Part shown: positions 51,701 to 61,005 of the stretch, in pieces
Layout: each line of letters begins with the position of its first letter
How positions within the stretch are numbered: the stretch's first letter is position 1
From: Pycnococcus provasolii
Lineage: Eukaryota > Chlorophyta > Pseudoscourfieldiophyceae > Pseudoscourfieldiales
Length of the DNA stretch: 64,000 bases
Direction of reading: 5' to 3'
Assembly: GCA_049487715.1 (NCBI GenBank)
Contig: CP150576.1
Span: 248,001-312,000, forward strand
The notes under the pieces: model-generated
Seen by the model: the letters and a program-made list of their open reading frames with translations, nothing else
Databases searched by the model: none
Told to the model about the DNA's origin: nothing
Made by a program: the position numbers and the translations under genes

Positions 51701-52057
51701 GAGGTGGTCTCTTTCCCCCGGAAGCGTGCCCCCGTCGACGACGTTATCTCCTGCGTACGACCCACCTCGACCCGCCATGTAGTGCGCGACGAGGTGTGCA
51801 GAGTCCGTGCGTCTCCCAAACGCGTCGGATTGCACGGCGTGTTGAAACGTGTGAAGATATTTTTCCTTATCAACGGCATCGGCGCGACGTTCCGCCTTGC
51901 GCGGCGCACGCTCTTGCTGCGACTGGCGTACTGCAAACCGATCGTTCGCCCAACCACTGTAGGTCTCGCCGTGCGGACCCGTGCGGCGCGCTAACACCCC
52001 AGAAGGCGCCAAAGCTGACACCACCACTAAGACCACCACCAGCAGAGCGAGCGCCAT
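48773..52057 (-). CDS. EGF-containing exostosin-like glycosyltransferase (GT47), two exons
   Basis: 1,070 residues from exons 52057-49269 and 49196-48773. The 72-nt intron (49268-49197) has GTAAGT, CACTAAC and AAAACAG, and splicing restores the exostosin reading (EIILNDCIPVVLAP). A signal peptide starts at ATG 52057 (MALALLVVVLVVVSALAPSG), so the protein enters the secretory pathway. EGF-like Cys clusters lie at about 230-265 (CGHLGACMPYGYC, CQCLPGFRGTFC) and about 495-565 (CECFPGFTGPDC, CNCTVGAYGADC). The exostosin domain runs from about 599 to the end: LNVYIYDLPPHLS, SDYPNDADFYFVPLLQ, SKSTFCLTTVRRGWNIEFVE, VDLPYSEIIPWEEM. GT47 enzymes add sugars to cell-wall polymers or glycoproteins in the Golgi. 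Substrate unknown. Confidence 0.92.
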
Positions 52058-52302
52058 GACGAGCGAGCGAGCGGGGAGTGTGCTGGGATCCGGAGAAGAT
52101 GAATAAAAAATGGCCTTAACGCCGCGGCCCCCTTTTACGGTATTTCTACGTCTTACGTCTTCGGACCGGGATACCTCGTTGGGTGCATCCTCGGGTCCCG
52201 GGCCCTTTTCCCTGCCGGACCTGACTGATACGATAATAGTTCTTAGCAATGAATGTCCTCTACGACTCGTAGGAGGAGGCGTGCTGGTTGGTGCGGCTAG
52301 CC
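52058..52302. promoter_or_regulatory. upstream region shared by divergent exostosin and split ORF
   Basis: GC-rich, with CCGGGATACC and GGGTCCCGGGCCC palindromes (about 52156-52203). Promoter role inferred from position. Confidence 0.35.
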
Positions 52303-52878
52303 ATGGCGTGTGCTTTTGTGCACGTCGTGGACGAGGACGACGAAAACAAGGACGTGCGCGCTTCCGACCTCACGCCCGAGCTCAAGGAGGCGATCGGCGA
52401 CTACAAGTTGTACGAGCACGGGTGTTGCCGGTATACCTGGGCGTAAAGCGTTACGCGTAAAACGTTACTTGACGCGTGACGCGTCCCGTGACGCGTCATG
52501 ACGCCCCCCCCTCGCCGGCGTGACGCGTCACGAATAACCCTGGTCGGGGAATTTGGTCGGGGATTGGTTTAGGGGTTTGCCGTCACACGTGACGCGTAAA
52601 ACGTTACTTGACGCGTGACGCGTCACGTGACGCGTCATGACGCCCCCCCCTCCGGCGTGACGGCGTAAATGCCCACCTATAAGTGTTGCGGCGGGCAACG
52701 CACGGCGATGTGGAGGCATCTTTACGACTTGGACGACGCGCACGACTACGAGCTCAAATACTGCGAGGAGCGCGCTTACTCGTGCTCGGAGGACACGTCA
52801 AAACTGACGCGCGCGCGCGTCTACGCGACGACGGAGCGTGTAGGAACAACGTGCGGCTCCATATGGGTTGGAGAATGA
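52303..52878 (+). CDS. putative small gene split by a repetitive insert
   Basis: Two ORFs look coding. ATG 52303 to TAA 52446 gives 47 acidic residues (VHVVDEDDENKDVRASDLTP, YKLYEHGCCRYTW). ATG 52669 to 52878 gives 69 residues (YKCCGGQRTAMWRHLYDLDD, YELKYCEERAYSCSEDTSK). Between them is the repeat-rich element described next. The Cys/His content hints at a zinc-binding protein, but no family is recognised. Whether the parts are one gene is inference; simple excision of the insert does not by itself restore one frame. Confidence 0.35.
52448..52661. mobile_element. candidate insertion element with 8-bp direct repeats
   Basis: About 214 bp bounded by direct repeats GGCGTAAA at 52440-52447 and 52662-52669. 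It contains two copies (about 52453-52523 and 52592-52661) of a segment starting ACGCGTAAAACGTTACTTGA, rich in TGACGCGTCA palindromes and ending in a C run. No transposase. It could be an introner-like or MITE-like unit; identity uncertain. Confidence 0.45.
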
Positions 52879-53236
52879 TGAACACCAACTGGAAAATTTT
52901 AGAGTTCCGGAAATTTAAGCACCACGTGCCGTTTAACGTCCGCTGACTATTCATTAGGGCGTCTCTAGAGTACGAAAAGCATCTGCCATGCCAGTACTGC
53001 GCAATGCACACGATCTTCTCCACGCCTTGTGGAGCCCATATGTACCCGGTTCCACCACCGCCACAGCTCCCGCCTGCGTCGGTGGAGCGGGGAAAGACCG
53101 GGATCCCCAGGTGCCCAAAAAAAACCCGATTTCCAGTCTACATCGTCTATATAGCAAACAATTACGGATCCCCATCGTCGGAGGAAAATAGGGCAGGGGC
53201 CCGGCAGCATCATTCCGTCCGGCGCATCCGTGTGCG
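52879..53236. other. leader/promoter of the arsenite methyltransferase gene
   Basis: Contains CCGGGATCCCCAG (53098) and CGGATCCCCAT (53165), motifs seen in other upstream gaps, plus an A run at 53117-53124. An upstream exon encoding the very N-terminus of the methyltransferase could lie here but was not identified. Confidence 0.4.
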
Positions 53237-54328
53237 ATGCCGGACGCCGACGCCGACGCCGCGTCGCGTCAGCGCCAGCACGTGTCCTCTTCGTATTCTG
53301 CAGTGGCTTCGAAGGAAGGGTCGTGCTGCGTCTCCGTCTCACCTTCTCTCGTAGGATACTCCGCTTCAGACCTCTCTCTCTCAGGGGTTGCCAGCGCAAA
53401 CCTCGGCGTGGGATGTGGAACGCCAGTTCGTCTCGCTTCGTTGAAGCCTGAAGAAAGTGTTCTGGACCTAGGATGTGGTGCGGGAGTTGACTGCATACTC
53501 GCCGCACAAGAAGTGGGCGAGGCGGGTGCCGTCGTCGGCGTGGACATGACGCAGGATATGCTTGCAAAGGCGCGAGAAAACTCGAAGCACCTACCCAACG
53601 TGAAATACCGACTGGGAGAAATTGAACATCTGCCTGCGACTGACGGCGAATTCGACGCCGTAATCAGCAACTGTGTCATAAACCTCTCTCCTGAAAAGGG
53701 TAAGTCGATCCTCTAACCAACCGTGGCGGATGAACGAACAACTGTCACTCACAAAATATCCATAACACGCTCAATAAAAACAGATAAGGTGTGCCGCGAG
53801 ATGTTCCGAGTGCTGAAGCCGGGAGGACGAATCGCCATCAGCGACGTCGTGTCGAAAACGGACTTCATGCCAGAGCACCTCCGAACTGCGGAAGCGCTCG
53901 CCTGCTGAGTGGCGGGGGCACCCTCGGCCGGTAATTTGGCTGAGTTGCTCGTCAAGGCGGGCTTTGAGGCGGTGAAAATCGCCATGAAGGATGAGAGTGC
54001 CGAGTTCATCAAGCAGTGGATGCCAGACGCCGAGAAGTACGTCGTCGCGGCTGACGTGACTGCGAGGAAGCCGCAGGTGGCGAAGGTGGCGATGGCAGGA
54101 GTGGTTGCGTCGTCCGCAAGCGGCCTTTGTTCGGCGCTCGTCGACACGCTGCATGACATCTCGACTAACCTGAAGAAGGTGGTGTCGAGTTGGCTGAGTA
54201 GTGTGCCGCCGTCGAAGACGACGACAAAAGCGAAAGCGGCAGAGCAGCAGTGCTGCCCGCCTGCAAGTTCGTGTGGACCGCCGCCGATGCCAGCACGTGC
54301 TGTGAAGGCATCTACGGCGTCATCGTGA
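53237..54328 (+). CDS. AS3MT: arsenite methyltransferase, candidate selenoprotein (in-frame TGA at 53906-53908), two exons
   Basis: Methylates As(III) using S-adenosylmethionine, an arsenic detoxification step. Exons 53237-53699 and 53784-54328; the 84-nt intron (GTAAGT...AAAACAG) restores INLSPEKDKVCREMFRVLKP. Family features: N-terminal CC pair (KEGSCC), GVASANLGVGCG, SAM motif VLDLGCGAGVDCILAAQEVG, VVGVDMTQDML, FDAVISNCVINLSP, VLKPGGRIAISDVV. One TGA follows EALAC and is followed at once by VAGAP and NLAELLVKAGFEAVKI, then EFIKQWMPDAEKYVVAADVT. The TGA stands where the catalytic Cys of the C-V/I-AGA motif is expected, so I read it as selenocysteine at residue 196 of 335. The C-terminus has a CCPPASSC cluster. 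The alternative is a point lesion or sequencing error. ATG 53237; a further upstream exon is possible. Confidence 0.85.
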
Positions 54329-54686
54329 GGCCCACCGCCGCCGCCGAAGCCCGAGCCCGTTTCGGCGTGCGGTCCTGGCGGCTGAGATTAGCTTCACGCG
54401 TCGTCTGTTTTTTTCTTTTTGGTGTACGTTCCCGTTGACGCCGCATGGCACAAACCACATGGTGGCCATGTGAAGGCTGAGGGTGCTTACGATACGCACG
54501 CACGTGCACACACCACAGGAGTACTGTACTTACCACGGTAAGGTCATGTAATCCATTTTTGTGACATTTTCCAACTTCCTATCGTATGAGTAGTTCCACC
54601 CAACTAAGGTGGGCGCGTCTTGGCTAAAATCACGTGTTGTTGATGTATAATTTTTACGAAGTGATGTTACAGCTCATGAATAGTAT
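54329..54686. other. 3' region of the methyltransferase gene; searched for a SECIS
   Basis: Convergent with the INT_rpt/RING gene. A hairpin (CATGGC 54444-54449 with GCCATG 54465-54470) has AAA in its loop, TTGA 5' and TGA 3', but it does not fit the SECIS consensus well. A second small hairpin (CCACC/GGTGG) lies near 54597-54613 next to ATGA. Confidence 0.35.
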
Positions 54687-56555
54687 TTATGTCCAGATCG
54701 CGACGGGGGGCGCATTCAACACGGCACTGCACCACGGGCAGGTCACGTCGCCAGTCGGAGAGGCGCTCTCCCACACTCTCATCGCGCAACTCAGACACTG
54801 CTTCGCGTGCAAGCAGGGAAAGAACAAAGCGCGGCGACCATCGCCGTTGAGCGACAATGCCTCAAAGCACACGCCGCACTCATCCGCCTGAACCGCGCTG
54901 CCGTCCGCATCATCCACGTCCGTGTCACGTGCCGATGTGGGAGGGGCGGCGGCAGCAACATCCACGTCTACAGCAGCGGCCGCCTGCTGCTCGGTATCCT
55001 CACCCGCCGCGGATGCAGCAGCAGCCTTAGCCGCAGCACTTTCACTGGCGAAATCTGCTGAAGATGTCATCTCGCCCAAGGAGGCGTTGGCACCTTGGCC
55101 GTCCGCGTACCCGAGGAAGTCGCCCATGGATGTCCAGCCCGATCCCTTGTACGTCGTCTGAGGAGCGCTTGGTATGTCGTGCGGCCTCGCGCCTGACGAA
55201 CTCCACGCCCACCACTCCTTTGCGCTGTTCAGACCGAGCGTGCGCACGTACTTGCGCGCATCCTCGAACGTGCGAAACGAGCCGCGCGCACCTTGGCCCT
55301 CCGCGTATCCAAGGAAGTCGCCGTACGATGTCCAACCCGTTGACGCGTACGTCACATTAGGATTTGCCGGAATGTCGTGCGGTCGCTTGCCTGACTTACT
55401 CCACGCCTTCCACTCCCTATAACTCTTCAGACCGAGTGTGCGCACGTACGTGCGCGCATCCTCGAACGTGCGAAACGAGCCGCGCGAACCCGGACCCTCC
55501 GCGTATCCGAGGAAGTCGCCGTACGACGTCCAGCCTGCTGATGTGTACGTCGTTTGAGGATTGCTCGGAATATTGTCTGGCCTCGCGCCTGACGCACTCC
55601 ACGCCTTCCACTCCTTCTCGCTCTTAAGGCCGAGCGTGCGCACGTACGTGCGCGCATCCTCGAAGCTGCGAAACGAGCCGCGCGCACCTTGGCCGTCCGC
55701 GTATCCAAGGAAGTCGCCGTACGACGTCCAGCCCGATGACGCGTACGTCGCATAAGGTTGGCCCGGAATGTCGTGCGGACGCGCGCCTGACTTGCTCCAC
55801 GTCTCCCACTCCTTACAGCTCTTCAGGCCAAGCGTGCGCACGTACTTGCGCGCATCCTCGAATGTGCGAAACCAGCCGCGCGCACCTTGGCCGTCCGCGT
55901 ATCCGAGGAAGTCGCCGTACGACGTCCAGCCTGATCCCTTGTACGTCGTCTGAGGAGCGCTTGGTATGTCGTGCGGCCTCGCGCCTGACGAACTCCACGC
56001 CCACCACTCCTTTGCGCTGTTCAGGCCGAGCGTGCGCACGTACTTGCGCGCAACCTCGAAGCTGCGAAACGAGCCGCGCACACCTTGGCCCTCCGCGTAT
56101 CCAAGGAAGTCGCCGTACGACGTCCAGCCCGATGACGCGTACGTCTTCTCAGGAGTGCTCGGAATGTCGTGCGTCCTCACGCCTGACGATCTCCACGTCT
56201 CCCACTCCTTTGCGCTCTTCAGACCAAGCGTGCGCACGTACGCGCGCGCATCCTCGAAGCTGCGAAACGAGCCTGCCACCTTGCCCTCCGCGTATCCAAG
56301 GAAGTCGCCGTACGACGTCCAGCCTGATGACGCGTACGTCCTTTGAGGATGGCTCGGCATATCGTGCTGTCGCTTGCCTGACTTACTCCACGCCTCCCAC
56401 TCCTTCCAGCTCTTCAGGCCGAGCGTGCGCACGTACGCGCGCGCATCCTCGAATGTGCGAAACGAGCCACGCACTTTCTTTCTTCCGTGGCCCTCGTCAT
56501 CATCACCACGTATACGTTTTCTCTTCACCACCACAGGAGAAGACGACGACGACAT
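54687..56555 (-). CDS. seven-repeat INT_rpt-like protein with C-terminal RING finger
   Basis: 622 residues from ATG 56555. After a basic N-terminus, seven consecutive units of about 66 residues cover about 28-490. Each reads GSFRTFEDARAYVRTLGLKS, then KEWxxWxxSGxRPHDIPxxP and GWTSYGDFLGYA. This matches the phage-integrase repeat (INT_rpt) type seen in algal and large-virus proteins. Units 3 and 7 are almost identical, which suggests recent unit copying. A low-complexity Ala/Asp region follows, then a RING at about 555-605 (CGVC, CLHAKQCLSC, CPWC), indicating a ubiquitin ligase whose repeats may bind target or DNA. Binding partner unknown. Confidence 0.8.
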   Translation of the reverse strand: MSSSSSPVVVKRKRIRGDDDEGHGRKKVRGSFRTFEDARAYVRTLGLKSWKEWEAWSKSGKRQHDMPSHPQRTYASSGWTSYGDFLGYAEGKVAGSFRSFEDARAYVRTLGLKSAKEWETWRSSGVRTHDIPSTPEKTYASSGWTSYGDFLGYAEGQGVRGSFRSFEVARKYVRTLGLNSAKEWWAWSSSGARPHDIPSAPQTTYKGSGWTSYGDFLGYADGQGARGWFRTFEDARKYVRTLGLKSCKEWETWSKSGARPHDIPGQPYATYASSGWTSYGDFLGYADGQGARGSFRSFEDARTYVRTLGLKSEKEWKAWSASGARPDNIPSNPQTTYTSAGWTSYGDFLGYAEGPGSRGSFRTFEDARTYVRTLGLKSYREWKAWSKSGKRPHDIPANPNVTYASTGWTSYGDFLGYAEGQGARGSFRTFEDARKYVRTLGLNSAKEWWAWSSSGARPHDIPSAPQTTYKGSGWTSMGDFLGYADGQGANASLGEMTSSADFASESAAAKAAAASAAGEDTEQQAAAAVDVDVAAAAPPTSARDTDVDDADGSAVQADECGVCFEALSLNGDGRRALFFPCLHAKQCLSCAMRVWESASPTGDVTCPWCSAVLNAPPVAIWT

Positions 56556-56558
56556 CAA

Positions 56559-57561
56559 AGTGTGTGTGTGTGCTTAGAGGCAATCAACCAAAGGATCCAA
56601 CCAAGTAACCCTCCCTAACCCATCGACCACCTACCTGTTCGGCATACCAAACTCTCCGGCGAGGAAACCAAAACCTCGGGACCCCTTGCACACCGACCTT
56701 TACCGGCCCAATAGACTAGGAAGTACTCGCTTGCAAGTTGCAAAAGGAGGTTCTTGCCACTCTGTTCTTGCCCAGCTTGCAAGAAACAGGTGGGTGGTTC
56801 TTTCAGGGGCCAACCAGAGTGGGCCAACGCTTCCTGTTCTGTGCGTTCGGGTCAGAATCCCGGGATTCGAGACCCGTCTGAAAGGTCCGTGTGAATCCCC
56901 AAGTCCCAACAGAATAGGAAAAACAACAAGGGGTGATTTGGCAAGGGCCGGGCCGCAAAGGTGGGCCGCAACGCAACACAAAGAGGGTGTGCCCCTTCGC
57001 CTACGAACCGGCACACCTCCCCCGATTTCAAGATTTCCATGATGGACGGCTGCTCAACATTGATGGGTTTGAGTGTTGCGTGATGTGATCGACCAAGGCT
57101 GTGTGTCCTTCCGTGTGTGTGCGTGTGTGTGTGTATGTGTGTGTGTATGTGTATGTGGGTTTTAAGAGACTTGTGTGTGGGCCACTGGGTCACTGGGCCA
57201 CTCTGGGCCACTTTTATGTGTGTGTGTGCGCGACTTGTGTTGTGTGCGACAGTAGAACTGTTGAGCTTGCAGGATAGCTTGCACTGACTGACTGACTGAC
57301 TGACTGCTTGTGTGTGTGTGTGTGGAGCAGCAGGCAGCGTGTATGTAGTAGCAGTGAGTGTTTGTGCGCATATGTCTCGCCTTTACTTTCCATCATATGT
57401 GCTCATCGGGCTCATGCAGGGGCGCTCCTTTTCTCGCTCGTTCAAGGCCTTGCTTCATCTTCATTTTGATTGCTTTCATTCTTCACGTTGCATTGCATTG
57501 CACTCATCGTGCAGACATTTGTCTCGTCTCGTCTCGACAACAGCATAGTTAACTCTTGCTC
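56559..57561. other. 1-kb intergenic region with microsatellites
   Basis: Divergent upstream region of the INT_rpt/RING and PKG-like genes. Contains a GT/GC-rich simple repeat (about 57105-57160), (TGAC)n at about 57280-57306 and a GT run at 57310-57324. GC-rich short palindromes such as AATCCCGGGATT lie near 56853. No gene is supported. Confidence 0.5.
57280..57306. repeat. TGAC microsatellite
   Basis: Six tandem ACTG/TGAC units. Confidence 0.85.
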
Positions 57562-60500
57562 ATGTCGCTCTCGCTCGCGATGGAGTCAACAGTTCCGTCG
57601 TCGCGGATGGAGTGCGCGCTCACTGCAATCACCAAGACGTCAAAAGCTTCGGCGCAAAGAGGAAACGCGGGCCTGCCATGGTCGCCGTCGTACAACCACA
57701 AAAATAACGCAGGAATGAGCAGCCAACACACGTCGTCTAGCACAAATCTGCACTCTGGTGCACCTGCTTCGTCCAAATCCTCGTCGGAATTAACCATACA
57801 AGAACGCGTATTTCTCGTCGAAGCACTCAAGCAAAACTTCCTGTTTCGAGGATTCTCAAACAGCGTGCTCGAAAGCATCGTCAGGCACATGAAGTACCGC
57901 ACATACCCGCAGAACGGAACGCCCGTCGTCATGCAGGGGGAGGAGGGGGACAACATGTACATCGTCGACCACGGAAAACTCGACGTCTACGTCGGCACAG
58001 GAGGAACCTCGCGCAAAATTCTTCAGTACTCACGAGGCGCGTCGTTTGGGGAACTCGCCCTGATGTACGACTGCCCGCGAAGCACGACGGTGAAAACCGC
58101 AACGCCGTTCGTCAGCGTGTACGCGCTCGACAAGTCAAACTTCAAAACAACCGTAAGTCGCATGAGAGAACGCCAGCGTCATATGCTGCTCTTCCACGAA
58201 ATTCCTCTGCTGAAGGACAACCTCAACCGCGCACAGCTTGTCGAGCTGTGCTCGCGCGCCGTGCTCCGGCGACACGACGGAGGCATGCCCAGCGCCGATG
58301 GCAAGGCGGCTTACGCACCCATCTTCGCCAAAGGGCTGTGCGAGGCTCGCGGCACGAATCACACGCACATCCGCCGTGCGTCGCTCACGACGCGGCTGAA
58401 TCAAGCGGCACAGCCTCGAGCGCTCGCCGGCGCGCCGCTGTACATCATTCAGGTTGGTCGCGTGCTCGAGTGCGAATCTGCCGAGGATGCAGAGCAAGGA
58501 CGTGGGCACATGCTGCACGCAGGCGATGTCATCGGCATCGACGCGTTTCTCGAGGGAAAACCGCTCGCGTACAACTACTACACGCGCGAGACGACACTGC
58601 TTCTGCAGCTCAAGGATGACGAGAATGACAACAACGGCGCCAGAAAGAAAAATGCAGCTCTGCCAATGGCGTGGGCATCGGCGCCGTCCTCAAACGGCAA
58701 AGGAGACGGCTCTAGCACTTCGTCCGGGGCTCTCAGTCCTGGCACGCTTCGAGCTCTGCTGCGTGAGCCGCTTCGGATGTACGGCAGGATGTGCGCGTTG
58801 CGTCAGTCTTGCGCAGGCAACCTGCAATTCTCGTGGCTCAGCCGAGACATGCTCAACCGATTGGCCAAAGATCACATGATCGAAATCACGCTGCCCGAGG
58901 GGACTGTGCTCGCGCGGCGTGGGACCATTGCTGACAGATTGACAATCGTCGTGTCAGGAAGTGTGAGCACGAGCCGAGGAAGTATGGACGACGACGACGA
59001 CGACGGTGGTGGTGGTGGCGAAGGCAGCACGATGATGAAAAGGGAACCTCAGGAGGCAACGACACAAGAAGTGCTGGCCGGTGCTGATCAGGGTAGGCGA
59101 TTCGGTACCGGCGTGCTCGTGGCAACCGTGGGATGTAGCCTCGTTACGCACTTGCCAGAAATGGGGGATGTCGTCACGACGTCGACATGCAAGGCATTTC
59201 AAGTTGCGCCGGGCATCGCAACAGCACCCACGCCCGTTGCGGCAACACCGAAAGTCGGTGGTACAACCAAGCGTGCGAGCACGCTGGGCTCATCTCGTAG
59301 GCCAGCGGAGAAGTTGGCGGCGTTTGCGCAGGTATGTTCCGAGCTTCATCGCAAGGGTGCGGCACATGCACTGGCTCAGGCACTTGACGCAATGGGAGGA
59401 ATCAGCCTTGGTGCGAAGGAGGTGGAGCGAGTGGCCCAGGACTTTCGCGCACTTCCATTCGAGCCCGGAGACACGCTTGTTCGGGAGGGGGCGCCGGGAG
59501 AAAAGTTCTTCCTACTCGCCTACGGCGAGGTGGAGATCAGCGTTCGCACGATGCCAACCGAGTCTATCAACTCGACAGGCCAGGTGGTTGGTGTGAGCCG
59601 GAATCTGCAGCAGGAGGCGTCGTCCAAGGAAAATCCGCGTCGTGCGACACCTGCCACCGGAGTGCTGATGAAATCTGCTCTGGGTGCTATTGCGAATGTT
59701 CCACGTGCATCAAATGCGCGCAGGCTTACGAGGTGTTCCACCGAAGATACTGGCATCGTGTCGCGACGTGCGACGCGCGTTAGCCAGGCGCTCACTCGAT
59801 TGAAGGGTGGAAATGGTGCGTACTTCGGCGAACGGGCACTCGTGGAAAAGAAGCCTCGAGCAGCCACCGTGCGCGCTCTCACGCACGGAATGTGCTACAG
59901 CCTTTCCCGTGATGCCTTCGAGCGACACTTCGGGAAACTGCGCGACCTGATGCGTGCCGCTGCCAAACGAGAGGACCTTGCGCAGAAGGAGCGCAACATC
60001 TCGACGGACAATCTTGACGTGGTGCGCACGATCGGCATCGGCACATTCGCGCGCGTAAGGCTTGTGAAGGACTCGTTGACGGGTAACGTGTATGCGCTCA
60101 AGACGATGGATCGTCGGCGCATCACCAAGTATCGCCATCAGCACCGCGTGCAGAACGAGCGCGCGATCCTAGCCGCGTGCTCGCATCCCTTCATCACACG
60201 GCTTGTCAAGACGTTCAAGGATGCCAGCGACGTGCACATGCTGCTGGAGGCGCATCTTGGGGGTATGATCTTTCGTTTTCTCGATGAGCTGCACGAGCAG
60301 ACGTTCGACGAGGCATCTGCGCGCTTCTACGCAGGCTGCATCATAAGCGCGTTAAGCTACCTGCATGCTCGCGGCGTGGTGTATCGCAACATTCGACCGG
60401 GCAACATCTTGCTCGGCGCTGACGGGTACGCGCGTCTGATTGACTTTTCCTTCGCGAAAACGATCGGGTTCGACGATCGCACATTCAGCGTTGTCGGAGC

Positions 60501-61005
60501 TCCCGACTATGCGGCGCCCGAGATGATTTTGCGCAAAGGCCACGCCTTTGGCGTCGACTGCTGGGGGCTAGGCTGCATGATCTTCCAGATGCTGACAAAC
60601 ACGTCGGCATTCGCGCCGAGAAGGAGTGGTCCGGCGTACGAAAGTCAGGTGTACCGCAACGTGCTCGACGGATCTCGTGCGGCAATGGGTCGACACCTCA
60701 GCGTGCAAGCGCGAGGCATTGTCGACGCTCTGCTCGTTGTTGACGAGAATAAGCGACTTGGCCATGTCAGCGGCATCCAAGACGTGAAAGAGCATGGTTG
60801 GTTCTGGCGCATTTCGTGGGCAGATTTGGAAGCTCGCCGCCTTCCTCCACCAGCTACGGTCATACCTGGAGAATCGAATTTCGACTTTTTCGAGGATGAC
60901 AACTTGGATTGGAGGCCAGGTTGCGACTCTGGTGGCAAGACGGTGGTGACTGCAGCAGCACGTGCCGACGACGACGTTGAGTGCTCGTGGGACTCGGAGT
61001 TTTAA
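57562..61005 (+). CDS. PKG-like protein with four cyclic-nucleotide-binding regions and a probable pseudokinase domain
   Basis: 1,147 residues. CNB1 (about 85-200) has an intact phosphate-binding cassette, FGELALMYDCPRSTT. CNB2 (about 215-350) and CNB3 (about 430-560) are degenerate and contain long inserts. CNB4 (about 620-790) has FGERALVEKKPRAAT, intact. An AGC-type kinase follows at about 815-1090: GIGTFARVRL, YALKTM (Lys), ERAIL (Glu), then YRNIRPGNILL instead of YRDLKPENLL and DFS instead of DFG; GAPDYAAPEM and DCWGLGCMIF follow. Asn943 replaces the catalytic Asp, so phosphotransfer is doubtful. It likely works as a cGMP/cAMP sensor or scaffold. ATG 57562 was preferred to an upstream TTG. 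Poly(A)-like TGTAA at 61128. Confidence 0.85.
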   Translation: MSLSLAMESTVPSSRMECALTAITKTSKASAQRGNAGLPWSPSYNHKNNAGMSSQHTSSSTNLHSGAPASSKSSSELTIQERVFLVEALKQNFLFRGFSNSVLESIVRHMKYRTYPQNGTPVVMQGEEGDNMYIVDHGKLDVYVGTGGTSRKILQYSRGASFGELALMYDCPRSTTVKTATPFVSVYALDKSNFKTTVSRMRERQRHMLLFHEIPLLKDNLNRAQLVELCSRAVLRRHDGGMPSADGKAAYAPIFAKGLCEARGTNHTHIRRASLTTRLNQAAQPRALAGAPLYIIQVGRVLECESAEDAEQGRGHMLHAGDVIGIDAFLEGKPLAYNYYTRETTLLLQLKDDENDNNGARKKNAALPMAWASAPSSNGKGDGSSTSSGALSPGTLRALLREPLRMYGRMCALRQSCAGNLQFSWLSRDMLNRLAKDHMIEITLPEGTVLARRGTIADRLTIVVSGSVSTSRGSMDDDDDDGGGGGEGSTMMKREPQEATTQEVLAGADQGRRFGTGVLVATVGCSLVTHLPEMGDVVTTSTCKAFQVAPGIATAPTPVAATPKVGGTTKRASTLGSSRRPAEKLAAFAQVCSELHRKGAAHALAQALDAMGGISLGAKEVERVAQDFRALPFEPGDTLVREGAPGEKFFLLAYGEVEISVRTMPTESINSTGQVVGVSRNLQQEASSKENPRRATPATGVLMKSALGAIANVPRASNARRLTRCSTEDTGIVSRRATRVSQALTRLKGGNGAYFGERALVEKKPRAATVRALTHGMCYSLSRDAFERHFGKLRDLMRAAAKREDLAQKERNISTDNLDVVRTIGIGTFARVRLVKDSLTGNVYALKTMDRRRITKYRHQHRVQNERAILAACSHPFITRLVKTFKDASDVHMLLEAHLGGMIFRFLDELHEQTFDEASARFYAGCIISALSYLHARGVVYRNIRPGNILLGADGYARLIDFSFAKTIGFDDRTFSVVGAPDYAAPEMILRKGHAFGVDCWGLGCMIFQMLTNTSAFAPRRSGPAYESQVYRNVLDGSRAAMGRHLSVQARGIVDALLVVDENKRLGHVSGIQDVKEHGWFWRISWADLEARRLPPPATVIPGESNFDFFEDDNLDWRPGCDSGGKTVVTAAARADDDVECSWDSEF

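Noticed and set aside
54430-54480. Hairpin with AAA loop, TTGA and TGA flanks as a SECIS element
   Set aside because: The stem CATGGC/GCCATG is short and the 5' TTGA is separated from it by five unpaired bases, so the quartet cannot form properly. Kept only as a place to test.
56840-56890. tRNA-like T-arm (GGATTCGAGACC) near 56870
   Set aside because: No acceptor stem or anticodon arm could be paired around it; it is part of short GC-rich palindromes.
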